This document shows positions 6,088 to 13,570 of a stretch of DNA of 18,140 nucleotides, one piece after another. The notes under the pieces are model-generated. The model made no database searches and was not told the origin of the DNA. It saw nothing but the letters and a program-made list of their open reading frames with translations. The first letter of the stretch is position 1. Every line of letters starts with the position of its first letter. The DNA is taken from assembly GCA_937974825.1 (NCBI GenBank), contig CALJVD010000098.1, positions 1-18,140 on the forward strand, in the 5' to 3' direction. The stretch is from an uncultured Oceanospirillaceae bacterium (GTDB lineage Bacteria; Pseudomonadota; Gammaproteobacteria; Pseudomonadales; Oceanobacteraceae). A program made the position numbers and the translations under genes.

Positions 6088-8421
6088 ATGAGCAAAAAGC
6101 CCACACAAAAACGCAAGCCCGCGAATAAGAAACCGAAAGCAAAGAAATCAACCATCCAAACAAAAATCAACAAGCCATTTCCGTGGAAAAAGTGGTTCTT
6201 TAGAGCGGTTGTTGTTGGCGTGCTTATTTTTTCTGTTTGGATGGTTTGGCTAGACGCACAAGTCCGAGAGCGTTTTGATGGTAAGAAGTGGACGTTGCCA
6301 GCAAAAGTATACGCCCGTCCTTTGCAGCTTTACCCAGGCAAGCTTATGACTCCTGCGCAGCTCAATGCCGAGCTAGTGTGGGGTGATTATCGACAAGGCG
6401 GTTATCCAACCACGCCAGGTTACTATTTTCGAGAAGGGGATCGCTTTGTTATTTATCGTCGTGGGTTTGCCTTTTGGGACGGTGCAGAACCTACCCGGCG
6501 CCTAGAAGTTTTGATCAAAAACAACCGCATAGAACGTATTTTAGAGCAAAACGAAGAGGTCGCCTTAGCACGCCTTGAGCCGCTTTATATTGGAGGGATA
6601 TTCCCTTCGCATAATGAAGACCGTGAGTTGCTACGCCTAGAAGACTTCCCACCAGAGTTGGTCGCAGCCCTAGTGCGCACCGAAGATCAATATTTTTTTG
6701 AGCATAAGGGGATTTCTTTACGGGGTATAGGGCGTGCCATGGTCGTCAATTTAAAGGCAGGAGGCGTGGTACAAGGTGGTTCAACGTTAACGCAGCAGTT
6801 GGTAAAAAACTTTTTCTTAACCAGCCAGCGTAGCTATACCCGTAAAATACAAGAAGCGTTTATGTCGATTCTTCTCGAGCTTCATTACAGCAAAGAAGAA
6901 ATTCTAGAAACCTATCTTAACGAAGTGTATTTAGGTCAAGCGGGCCGACGTGCCATTCATGGCTTTGGGTTGGCCTCACGCTTTTATTTTGCCAAGCCAA
7001 TACAAGAGTTAGACACCGCAGAAATAGCTACCCTAGTGGGAATGGTAAAAGGGGCGTCTTATTACAACCCAAGGCGTAACCCAAAACGTGCTAAGAGTCG
7101 TCGAGATATAGTGTTAGGCATTATGGCAGAGCACAACATCATTAGTGAGAGCGAGCGGCTTAAAGCTCAAAGCCAGTCTATTAATACGGTATCTGCACAA
7201 CGGGCAGGGCAACGAGAATACCCCGCCTTTTTAGAGCTGGTTCGACAGCAATTACAAGAAGATTACCGGCTGGTGGATCTTCAAAATGAAGGACTAAGAG
7301 TGTTCACTACCTTAGATCCATGGCTGCAACATAGCGTAGAAAACGCCGCAAGTGAGCACTTACAAAAACTAGAAACACGCTTCCCACAGGCGCAGGGTAA
7401 GCTACAAACTGCCGCTGTGGTTACAAGCACAGATGGCGCAGAAGTACGCGCGTTACTGGGCGGACGTGAACCAGAATATTTTGGCTTTAACCGGGCGCTT
7501 AATGCACAGCGCTCGATTGGCTCATTAGCGAAACCTTTTGTTTACTTAACCGCGCTTGAAAGTGGGCAGTGGCATTGGGGCAGTGTGTTGTCGGATGATC
7601 CTGTTAGCGTGAGTTTAGGTGGCGGTAAACAGTGGCAACCACAAAATTACGATAAGGTATCGCATGGCAATGTTTCCATGTTGACCGGATTAACTCAGTC
7701 GTACAACCAGGCCACCGTTCGCTTAGGCATGAATGTTGGATTAGCGAAAGTCGCCAATAATTTTAATCGTTTAGGACTTAAAACAGACTTGCCTCGCTAC
7801 CCTTCTATTTTATTAGGAGCGGTGCCTTTGTCGCCATTTAATGTCGCTGAAATGTATCAAACCATTGCATCGAACGGCTTTGTAATGCCATTGCGCAGCA
7901 TGGAAGCGGTGAATGATGCACGTGGTAACTTACTTTCCAGTTATGGCATGGAAGGGCGACAAGAGGTCAGCCCGCAAACAATGCAATGGTTGCGTTGGGG
8001 CTTAGAACAAGTCACCGAAAATGGTACTGCCAGAGCGTTAAAGGGCCATATACCACTGCCCATCGCTGCTAAAACAGGTACCAGTAATGATCAGCGAGAC
8101 GCTTGGTTTATGGGGTTTGATAATAGGCACTTAGGCATTGTTTGGGTTGGGCGAGATGATAACGAACCTATGCCGTTGTTTGGCTCAACGGCGGCTTTAC
8201 CTATTTGGTTAGAAAGCTTTAAGTCATTGGGAGTAGAACCTCTAGCACCTGCTACTGGGTTTGGCTGGGTGAAAGTGAATGACCAAGGTGAGTTTGTAGA
8301 AGAGCGTTGTGCAGGAATGCTGTATCCTCTACCTAAAAATCAAATGCCCACTGAATTAAACGGGTGTGGCAAATCACACAAGCAAGAGAAACGTAAATCA
8401 TGGTTAGACTGGTTGTTTTAA
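6088..8421 (+). CDS. mrcB: PBP1b, bifunctional peptidoglycan glycosyltransferase/transpeptidase
   Basis: A class A penicillin-binding protein that polymerises glycan strands and cross-links peptides in the periplasm. At 777 residues it is close to Pseudomonas PBP1b and shorter than E. coli's 844. A basic cytoplasmic tail (1-34) precedes a single membrane anchor (about 36-55). A UB2H-like region follows (about 68-160, from KVYARPLQLYPG). The glycosyltransferase domain shows RTEDQYFFEHKG (catalytic Glu199), GGSTLTQQLVKN and RKIQEAFMSILLE. The transpeptidase domain shows SxxK as SLAK (nucleophile Ser479, Lys482), SxN as SYN (538-540) and KTGTS (662-666). The ATG at 6088 follows an AAGGA ribosome-binding site. 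Its last 22 bases overlap the start of a TPR lipoprotein gene, the arrangement expected for its activator. Confidence 0.95.
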   Translation: MSKKPTQKRKPANKKPKAKKSTIQTKINKPFPWKKWFFRAVVVGVLIFSVWMVWLDAQVRERFDGKKWTLPAKVYARPLQLYPGKLMTPAQLNAELVWGDYRQGGYPTTPGYYFREGDRFVIYRRGFAFWDGAEPTRRLEVLIKNNRIERILEQNEEVALARLEPLYIGGIFPSHNEDRELLRLEDFPPELVAALVRTEDQYFFEHKGISLRGIGRAMVVNLKAGGVVQGGSTLTQQLVKNFFLTSQRSYTRKIQEAFMSILLELHYSKEEILETYLNEVYLGQAGRRAIHGFGLASRFYFAKPIQELDTAEIATLVGMVKGASYYNPRRNPKRAKSRRDIVLGIMAEHNIISESERLKAQSQSINTVSAQRAGQREYPAFLELVRQQLQEDYRLVDLQNEGLRVFTTLDPWLQHSVENAASEHLQKLETRFPQAQGKLQTAAVVTSTDGAEVRALLGGREPEYFGFNRALNAQRSIGSLAKPFVYLTALESGQWHWGSVLSDDPVSVSLGGGKQWQPQNYDKVSHGNVSMLTGLTQSYNQATVRLGMNVGLAKVANNFNRLGLKTDLPRYPSILLGAVPLSPFNVAEMYQTIASNGFVMPLRSMEAVNDARGNLLSSYGMEGRQEVSPQTMQWLRWGLEQVTENGTARALKGHIPLPIAAKTGTSNDQRDAWFMGFDNRHLGIVWVGRDDNEPMPLFGSTAALPIWLESFKSLGVEPLAPATGFGWVKVNDQGEFVEERCAGMLYPLPKNQMPTELNGCGKSHKQEKRKSWLDWLF

Positions 8422-8858
8422 CGTTATTACTCATATTAACGGGCTGTACTCAAAAGCATATGATTGATGCCGTAGATGATACAGCACAAGCTCCGTTGCC
8501 CACGATGGATAATGGGCGCTTAGCGGCGTTGGATGAAGGTGAAAGTCATCCGGCATTAATTAGCCTATATCAAAAAGCAGAGCAGGCAAGACAAGCTCAG
8601 CAATGGCAGTTAGTCTTTACTTACCTAGATCAGGCAAGGCAGATACAACCGCGCTCTGCCACTGTGCTCTATCGTTTAGCTTGGGCTAGTCTGCAAGCAA
8701 ATAACCCTGCACAAGCAGAGCAGTTTGCCCAGCGAGGGCTTATTTATGCTGAATCAGGCAGTGCAGTAGAAAAGCGCTTGTATGCATTGTTAGCACAAAG
8801 CTTAAACAGACAAGGACGAGTGATGGAAGCTTACAGCGCAGACCAAAAAGCGCACTAA
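8400..8858 (+). CDS. lpoP: TPR outer-membrane lipoprotein, probable PBP1b activator (LpoP-like)
   Basis: A 152-residue lipoprotein. A short signal peptide ends in the lipobox LTGC with the lipidated Cys at residue 16, and residue 17 is Thr, compatible with outer-membrane sorting. A flexible linker (17-48) leads to about three helical TPR-like units (roughly 50-83, 84-117, 118-150), including ATVLYRLAWASLQANNPAQA. It begins inside mrcB with a 22-base overlap, so translation is likely coupled. In Pseudomonas aeruginosa a TPR lipoprotein encoded with PBP1b, LpoP, activates that synthase; enterobacteria use the unrelated LpoB. The symbol is assigned from position, lipobox and TPR content, not from close sequence identity. 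Confidence 0.7.
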   Translation: MVRLVVLTLLLILTGCTQKHMIDAVDDTAQAPLPTMDNGRLAALDEGESHPALISLYQKAEQARQAQQWQLVFTYLDQARQIQPRSATVLYRLAWASLQANNPAQAEQFAQRGLIYAESGSAVEKRLYALLAQSLNRQGRVMEAYSADQKAH

Positions 8859-8862
8859 TCAT

Positions 8863-8888
8863 AAAAAACGGGCGCAAAGAGCGCCCGT
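8863..8888 (-). terminator. intrinsic terminator of hemL (possibly bidirectional)
   Basis: ACGGGCGC (8868-8875) pairs with GCGCCCGT (8881-8888) around the loop AAAGA. On the minus strand the stem is followed by a run of six T (8868 down to 8863), a canonical intrinsic terminator 20 bases past the hemL stop. On the plus strand it also lies 10 bases after the lipoprotein stop, but there the T run is absent. Confidence 0.85.
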
Positions 8889-8908
8889 CGTCTAACTTGG
8901 ATAGCGAT

Positions 8909-10204
8909 TTAAAGTGTCGCCATTACCTTGTCAGCCGCAGCAATGGTTGCTGCAATATCATCTTCACTATGAGCAATCGACATAAAGGCCGCTTCAAACG
9001 CAGAAGGCGCTAAATAAATGCCTTCTTGCAGCATGCCGTGGAAGAACTTGTTAAAACGTTCAGTGTCGCAGTGGTCGGCCACATCACGGAAGGTTTTCAC
9101 TTCTTTAAGCTCGGTAAAGAAAATACCAAACATGGCACCTACGTGGTTAGAAGTGAAGGGTACTTTATGTTTGTCAGCCGCTGCTTGCAGACCTTCGAGT
9201 AATTGTTCAACGCGTTGAGTTAGTTGTTCATAGAAGCCTGGCGCTTGGATGGCTTTTAGCATAGCTAAACCCGCTGCCATGGCTAATGGGTTACCCGACA
9301 AAGTACCGGCTTGATACACAGGGCCAAGCGGAGCTAAGTGTTCCATAATCTCACGTTTACCGCCGAAAGCGCCTACCGGCAAACCGCCACCAATAATCTT
9401 ACCTAAGCAAGTCATATCAGGGGTAATGCCATAGTGATCTTGAGCGCCGCCTAAGGCTGCACGGAAGCCACTCATCACTTCATCTAAAATAAGCACAGCG
9501 CCATGAACGGTACATAGCTCACGCAAGCCTTGTAAAAATGATTTTTCGCTAGGAATACAGTTCATGTTGCCGGCAACAGGTTCGATAATGACACAGGCAA
9601 TTTGGTCGCCGTATTTAGCAAAACACTCGCGAACACCGTCTAAATCATTGTAGTTAAGCGTCAGTGTGTGTTCGGCTATAGATGCTGGAACGCCCGGTGA
9701 GGTTGGCACGCCAAGCGTTAACATGCCAGAACCTGCTTTCACTAATAACGAGTCAGCATGGCCGTGGTAGCAGCCTTCAAACTTAACGATTTTGTCACGA
9801 CCGGTATAGCCGCGCGCCAAACGAATGGCACTCATGGTCGCTTCAGTACCCGAGTTAACCATGCGTACCATATCCATGGACGGAACCAGTTTACATACTT
9901 CAGCCGCCATTTCGATTTCGGTGGCTGTGGGGGCGCCAAAGCTTAAGCCTTTTTCCATTTGCGCTTTGATAGCGTCCATAACGGTGTCGGCATTGTGACC
10001 TAAAATCATAGGTCCCCAGCTGCCTACGTAATCAATGTACTTATTGCCGTCGGCATCAAATGCGTAAGCACCTTTAGCGTGATCGAAAAACACGGGCGTA
10101 CCGCCGACGCCTTTAAAAGCGCGTACAGGTGAGTTTACACCGCCAGGGATATGCTTCTGGGCGTCTTTGAAAAGCTGTTCAGACTGAGTAATTTGGTAGG
10201 TCAT
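8909..10204 (-). CDS. hemL: HemL, glutamate-1-semialdehyde 2,1-aminomutase
   Basis: A PLP enzyme converting glutamate-1-semialdehyde to 5-aminolevulinate, the last step of the C5 route to heme. At 431 residues it is close to E. coli HemL (426). Signatures include HIPGGVNSPVRAF (18-30), NSGTEATMSAIRLARG (117-132), GCYHGHAD (144-151), LILDEVMSGFR (238-248) and the cofactor-binding Lys269 in CLGKIIGGGLPVGAFGG. The ATG at 10204 follows an AAGGAAC ribosome-binding site. The upstream hemJ is on the same strand, 90 bases away, with no terminator seen between them. A TATAAG (minus strand, 10259-10254) could be a -10 for a separate promoter, but no matching -35 is evident. A canonical terminator follows the gene. 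Confidence 0.96.
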   Translation of the reverse strand: MTYQITQSEQLFKDAQKHIPGGVNSPVRAFKGVGGTPVFFDHAKGAYAFDADGNKYIDYVGSWGPMILGHNADTVMDAIKAQMEKGLSFGAPTATEIEMAAEVCKLVPSMDMVRMVNSGTEATMSAIRLARGYTGRDKIVKFEGCYHGHADSLLVKAGSGMLTLGVPTSPGVPASIAEHTLTLNYNDLDGVRECFAKYGDQIACVIIEPVAGNMNCIPSEKSFLQGLRELCTVHGAVLILDEVMSGFRAALGGAQDHYGITPDMTCLGKIIGGGLPVGAFGGKREIMEHLAPLGPVYQAGTLSGNPLAMAAGLAMLKAIQAPGFYEQLTQRVEQLLEGLQAAADKHKVPFTSNHVGAMFGIFFTELKEVKTFRDVADHCDTERFNKFFHGMLQEGIYLAPSAFEAAFMSIAHSEDDIAATIAAADKVMATL

Positions 10205-10294
10205 GGTTGTTCCTTAAAACGTTGTAGTCAAACGCCTAAAACATAGAAATCAACTTATAATGTAAGCGACTTTTGCGTGAGCGTTTGGCAAGAA

Positions 10295-10717
10295 TTAAAA
10301 CGGTTTAACCACTGCTAAAATGACAATAGCAATGAGTAAAAATACCGGCAGCTCATTAAACCAGCGATAAAAAACATGGCTGCGCTGGTTCTGGTCTGCA
10401 GCAAATACTTTTACTAAGTGGCCGCAATAAAAGTGATAAACTATCAGCAAACTCACTAAGGTTAATTTAGCGTGCAGCCAACCGCTTGATAAATAATAGT
10501 CTGGGTTAAAGCTTAAAAGCCATGTACCCAATATCAATACGACTATCATCGAAGGTGTCATAATTCCGCGGTATAGCTTACGCTCCATGATCTTAAAACG
10601 ATCGCGCGAAACAGTGTCTTCCGAAGAGGCGTGGTAAACAAATAAACGTGGTAAATAAAAAATTGCAGCAAACCAAGTAACGACCGCAACTAAATGAAAG
10701 GCTTTAACCCAAAGCAT
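10295..10717 (-). CDS. hemJ: HemJ, protoporphyrinogen IX oxidase
   Basis: An integral membrane protein of 140 residues, the usual HemJ (UPF0093) length, oxidising protoporphyrinogen IX to protoporphyrin IX. It shows KAFHLVAVVTWFAAIFYLPRLFVYH (His8 and His29), four hydrophobic helices (about 5-25, 52-70, 82-105, 120-138), WLHAKLTLV (His82, Lys84) and the C-terminal FNELPVFLLIAIVILAVVKPF. The start is placed at 10717 because the family begins with M-L-W-x-K-A-F-H and an AGGG ribosome-binding site lies just upstream. An in-frame ATG at 10747 would add ten residues but has no such site. A TACAAT (-10-like, 10754-10749) would start transcription after that ATG. The gene diverges from argC and precedes hemL on the same strand. 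Confidence 0.9.
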   Translation of the reverse strand: MLWVKAFHLVAVVTWFAAIFYLPRLFVYHASSEDTVSRDRFKIMERKLYRGIMTPSMIVVLILGTWLLSFNPDYYLSSGWLHAKLTLVSLLIVYHFYCGHLVKVFAADQNQRSHVFYRWFNELPVFLLIAIVILAVVKPF

Positions 10718-10813
10718 AGATTGCCCTAGTGATAGAATAGAAAACATTATTGTAAGTGAAATTATTAATACAAGCTAAAATATCCGCACGGAAAGTGTAG
10801 AATGCAGCTAAAC

Positions 10814-10829
10814 ACTGATTAAAATCAGT
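10814..10829. promoter_or_regulatory. 16-bp inverted repeat upstream of argC
   Basis: ACTGATTAAAATCAGT is perfectly palindromic (7-bp arms) and lies between divergent hemJ and argC, 65 bases before the argC start. The TGATTAAAATCA core is reminiscent of, but shorter than, the ArgR half-site pair TGAAT-N4-ATTCA. The binding protein is unknown. Confidence 0.3.
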
Positions 10830-10893
10830 ATGACAAACCAAGTTGGTACCGCAAAATAAAGTGACAGCGCGGTTTTTAAGAGAGGATAAAATA

Positions 10894-11928
10894 GTGATTA
10901 AAGTAGGTATCGTTGGCGGCACAGGTTACACCGGTGTTGAGCTGCTTAGAATATTAGTGAATCACCCTGAAGTAGAATTAAAAGTAATTACATCGCGCAG
11001 TGAAGAAGGCGTGCGTGTTGATGATATGTTCCAAAATTTACGCGGACATACCGATCTACGTTTTAGTGTTCCCGATGCACAAAAATTAGGTGAGTGCGAT
11101 GTTGTGTTTTTTGCAACGCCTCATGGTGTGGCGCATTCCATGGCGGCCAGTATTCTAGAAACAGGCACTCGTATCATTGATCTGTCGGCTGACTTCCGTT
11201 TAGAAGATTCAGTTGAGTGGGAGAAATGGTATGGTCAGACTCACGGTGCAAAAGAATTATTACCGCAAGCCGTGTATGGCTTACCAGAAGTAAACCGTGC
11301 TGCCATTAAAGATGCTCGTCTTATTGCCGTTCCTGGCTGCTACCCTACGTCAGTACAATTAGGTTTGTTACCACTGTTTGAAAACAACCTATTAGAAGAG
11401 CAGCAAATTATTGCTGACTGTAAGTCGGGTGTTAGTGGTGCAGGTCGCGCTGCTAAAGTGGGTTCATTGTATTGTGAAGCTGGAGAATCGTTTAACGCCT
11501 ACGCTGTTAAAGGACATCGTCACTTACCTGAAATTCAGCAAGGCTTAAAGCGTGCTGCTGGGCGTGATGTTGCGCTAACGTTTGTACCACACTTAGTTCC
11601 TATGATTCGTGGTATTCACTCGACTATGTACGCCATGGCACCAGGTTTAACTCAGCAACAACTGCAAGCACTCTATGAAGAGCGTTACGCAAACGAACCG
11701 TTTGTAGATGTTATGCCAGCAGGCAGTCAGCCAACTACTCGCAGCGTAAGAGGCAGCAACCATTGCCGTGTCGCTGTGCATTATCATGAGAATACTGGTC
11801 AGATCATTGTACTATCGGTCATTGATAATCTAGTGAAAGGTGCGTCTGGTCAGGGTGTTCAGAACATGAACATTATGTTTGGCCTAGATGAAAACACTGG
11901 GCTAAAGCAAGCCGCACTACTGCCTTAG
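10894..11928 (+). CDS. argC: ArgC, N-acetyl-gamma-glutamyl-phosphate reductase
   Basis: An NADPH-dependent enzyme of arginine biosynthesis that reduces N-acetylglutamyl phosphate to the semialdehyde. At 344 residues it matches the single-domain proteobacterial form. The nucleotide-binding GIVGGTGYTGVELLR (5-19) and the catalytic cysteine in AVPGCYPTSVQLG (Cys149) are clear, as are GVSGAGRAAK and VKGASGQGVQNMN. The start is a GTG at 10894, preceded by AGAGGA at 7 bases, and the Rossmann fold begins immediately. An upstream in-frame ATG at 10843 would add 17 unrelated residues. No other arg gene is nearby, as is common in Pseudomonas relatives, where argC stands apart. The DUF6776-like gene starts 52 bases later. 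Confidence 0.95.
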   Translation: MIKVGIVGGTGYTGVELLRILVNHPEVELKVITSRSEEGVRVDDMFQNLRGHTDLRFSVPDAQKLGECDVVFFATPHGVAHSMAASILETGTRIIDLSADFRLEDSVEWEKWYGQTHGAKELLPQAVYGLPEVNRAAIKDARLIAVPGCYPTSVQLGLLPLFENNLLEEQQIIADCKSGVSGAGRAAKVGSLYCEAGESFNAYAVKGHRHLPEIQQGLKRAAGRDVALTFVPHLVPMIRGIHSTMYAMAPGLTQQQLQALYEERYANEPFVDVMPAGSQPTTRSVRGSNHCRVAVHYHENTGQIIVLSVIDNLVKGASGQGVQNMNIMFGLDENTGLKQAALLP

Positions 11929-11980
11929 TAGAGCGGATTGCGCAAAGGCTATAAATGACAGTTAAAGAAGGTTGGAAGTA

Positions 11981-12712
11981 ATGCCCAAAGTCAGAGGCAC
12001 TAAGCACGATCGATTAATGGTGACTCGCTATAATCCTATGGCGAAAGTCCTGCGCTTTATCTTTGTGACATTGTTAGCACTTGGGATGGCGGTTGGTGGA
12101 TATTATGGCGGTGTCATCAATAGTGTTGATGAAATACAAGCCCTTAGTTTGCAACGCGACACGCTTGAAAATAGTTTGGCAGATGCAGAGCACACTATTA
12201 GCAGCCTGTCACAACGAGTAAGTATTCTCGAAAAAGGCGGAGAAGTTGATCGTAAAGCCACTGAAGGCGTTCGCCAAACAGTCATTGAGTTAAAAGCGCA
12301 AATTGCCACACTCGAAGAAGAAGTGTCTTTTTACAAAGGCATCATGGCACCTAGTGGTAACGATAAAGGTCTGCGAGTAAGTAAAATTGATGTGACTCGT
12401 GAAGAAAACAGCAACCGTTATCGCTACTCGATAATGCTGACGCAAGTAGCGGACAATAGATCCTATATCTCCGGCTTGGCGGCGGTAAATGTCGTAGGCT
12501 TAATGAATGGAGAGCGAGTTATTCTTCCATTAAGAGACTTAGATTCGGATGTTACCGAGTTAGGTGTTAAATTCCGCTTTCGATACTTCCAAGAAATTTC
12601 AGGTACCCTGACATTGCCTGCCCAGTTTGTGCCAGAGCAAGTACAAGTGGTATCGCAGTCTACAGGCAGCAAAGCACAGCGTGTAGAAGAGACCATTAAT
12701 TGGCCCCAGTAA
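11981..12712 (+). CDS. membrane-anchored coiled-coil protein, DUF6776-like
   Basis: A 243-residue protein of unknown function. A basic N-terminal tail (1-21) is followed by one membrane segment (about 22-44, rich in L, A and G). A heptad-like coiled coil (about 48-119) contains LQRDTLENSLADAEHTISSLSQRVSILE. A beta-rich domain ends the protein (about 130-243). The topology implies a short cytoplasmic tail and a periplasmic body. The ATG at 11981 is preferred over the TTG at 11972 because AAGAAGG lies 9 bases upstream. It sits between argC and a bactofilin whose start is 12 bases beyond its stop, so the latter two are surely co-transcribed. I assign DUF6776 from memory of this neighbourhood in Pseudomonas; a scaffold-partner role is inference. 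Confidence 0.75.
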   Translation: MPKVRGTKHDRLMVTRYNPMAKVLRFIFVTLLALGMAVGGYYGGVINSVDEIQALSLQRDTLENSLADAEHTISSLSQRVSILEKGGEVDRKATEGVRQTVIELKAQIATLEEEVSFYKGIMAPSGNDKGLRVSKIDVTREENSNRYRYSIMLTQVADNRSYISGLAAVNVVGLMNGERVILPLRDLDSDVTELGVKFRFRYFQEISGTLTLPAQFVPEQVQVVSQSTGSKAQRVEETINWPQ

Positions 12713-12724
12713 GGAGAGGCTTCC

Positions 12725-13141
12725 ATGTTCAGCAGTAAAGACAAAGCTAAAAACCCTCATTTCGATACATTAATATCGTCGAAAACAGAAATCATTGGTG
12801 ATATTAAATTTACCGGTGGCCTACATGTGGATGGTGTTATCAAAGGGCAAGTGAATGCTGACGAAGGCTCTAGCGCAGTTATTCGCATCAGCGACAAAGG
12901 CCGTGTAGAAGGTAATATCAATGCGCCTAATATCATCATCAATGGCAAAGTGATTGGTGATGTTCATGCCAGCGAATACTTAGAGCTTGCGAAAAAGGCA
13001 GAAGTCGAAGGTGATGTTTATTATCAAATAATGGAAATGGTAATGGGCGCCCAAGTGAACGGTAAGCTAAATCACCAATCTAAGCCTAAAGCGAATAAAG
13101 CAACGGTTAAAGCCATTGGTCAAGATGTGAAACCTCAGTAA
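12725..13141 (+). CDS. bactofilin-family polymer-forming cytoskeletal protein
   Basis: A small bactofilin of 138 residues. The core (about 15-115) has the family's short beta-helix repeats with regularly spaced glycines: TEIIGDIKFTGGLHVDGVIKG, GRVEGNINAPNIIINGKVIGDV and KAEVEGDVYY. Flanking tails are short and polar, the C-terminal one Lys-rich. Bactofilins self-assemble without nucleotide into filaments at the inner membrane and often position cell-wall enzymes. The ATG follows a strong AGGAGAGG ribosome-binding site. The coiled-coil membrane protein just upstream is its probable partner, and an M23 peptidase, a frequent bactofilin companion, lies three genes downstream on the other strand. 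Confidence 0.9.
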   Translation: MFSSKDKAKNPHFDTLISSKTEIIGDIKFTGGLHVDGVIKGQVNADEGSSAVIRISDKGRVEGNINAPNIIINGKVIGDVHASEYLELAKKAEVEGDVYYQIMEMVMGAQVNGKLNHQSKPKANKATVKAIGQDVKPQ

Positions 13142-13148
13142 ATTGTCT

Positions 13149-13182
13149 AAAGTTGACTAAAATACTGGGGCATAGTCATAAT
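13149..13182 (+). promoter_or_regulatory. erpA promoter overlapped by an IscR type 1-like site
   Basis: TTGACT (13153-13158) and CATAAT (13177-13182) form a promoter with an 18-base spacer, 32 bases before erpA. The 25 bases 13149-13173 agree at 21 of 25 positions with the type 1 IscR consensus as I remember it; GTTGACTAAAATACT and GGGGCAT are the key blocks. The site covers the -35, as expected for repression by [2Fe-2S]-IscR. Confidence 0.6.
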
Positions 13183-13213
13183 GGCATTGCTATAAACCTA
13201 TACGGAAACATAT

Positions 13214-13561
13214 ATGAACGCAGTACAGTCCGCTAATTTCATTGAATTAACTGACGCCGCTATTAATAAAATTCGAGAGTTGCTAGAAGAAGCAGACGAT
13301 GACGAACTTTGTTTAAGAGTGTTTGTGACTGGCGGCGGCTGTTCCGGATTCCAATACGGCTTTACCTTTGACGATGATCGCGCCGACGATGACACCTTAG
13401 TAGAACAAAACGGTGTGCGAGTGTTGGTTGATCCATTAAGTTACGGCTATTTAGCAGGCTCAGTGTTAGATTACGAAGAAGGTTTAGCAGGTTCTAAATT
13501 TGCAGTAAAAAATCCAACCGCGTCTTCTACTTGTGGTTGTGGCTCATCCTTTGCCATTTAA
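13214..13561 (+). CDS. erpA: ErpA, A-type iron-sulfur cluster carrier
   Basis: An A-type carrier of 115 residues (E. coli ErpA has 114) that delivers Fe-S clusters to apo-enzymes such as IspG and IspH. The three cluster-ligating cysteines are Cys43 in GGGCSGFQYGF and Cys107 and Cys109 in the C-terminal STCGCGSSF. An additional Cys33 is present. The double-acidic stretch DDDRADDD and LSYGYLAGSVLDYEEGL are typical of ErpA rather than IscA. The ATG follows CGGAAA. Its own promoter with an IscR-like site separates it from the bactofilin gene, and a DsrE-like periplasmic protein follows after 9 bases in the same transcript. Confidence 0.95.
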   Translation: MNAVQSANFIELTDAAINKIRELLEEADDDELCLRVFVTGGGCSGFQYGFTFDDDRADDDTLVEQNGVRVLVDPLSYGYLAGSVLDYEEGLAGSKFAVKNPTASSTCGCGSSFAI

Positions 13562-13570
13562 GGAAGCATA

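Noticed and set aside
10229..10287. CAAACGC/GCGTTTG inverted copies between hemL and hemJ
   Set aside because: The 7-base arms are 45 bases apart, with no other support for pairing or protein binding.
10843..10893. Longer ArgC beginning at the upstream ATG
   Set aside because: Seventeen added residues do not belong to the fold, while the GTG at 10894 has AGAGGA upstream and gives the normal 344-residue enzyme.
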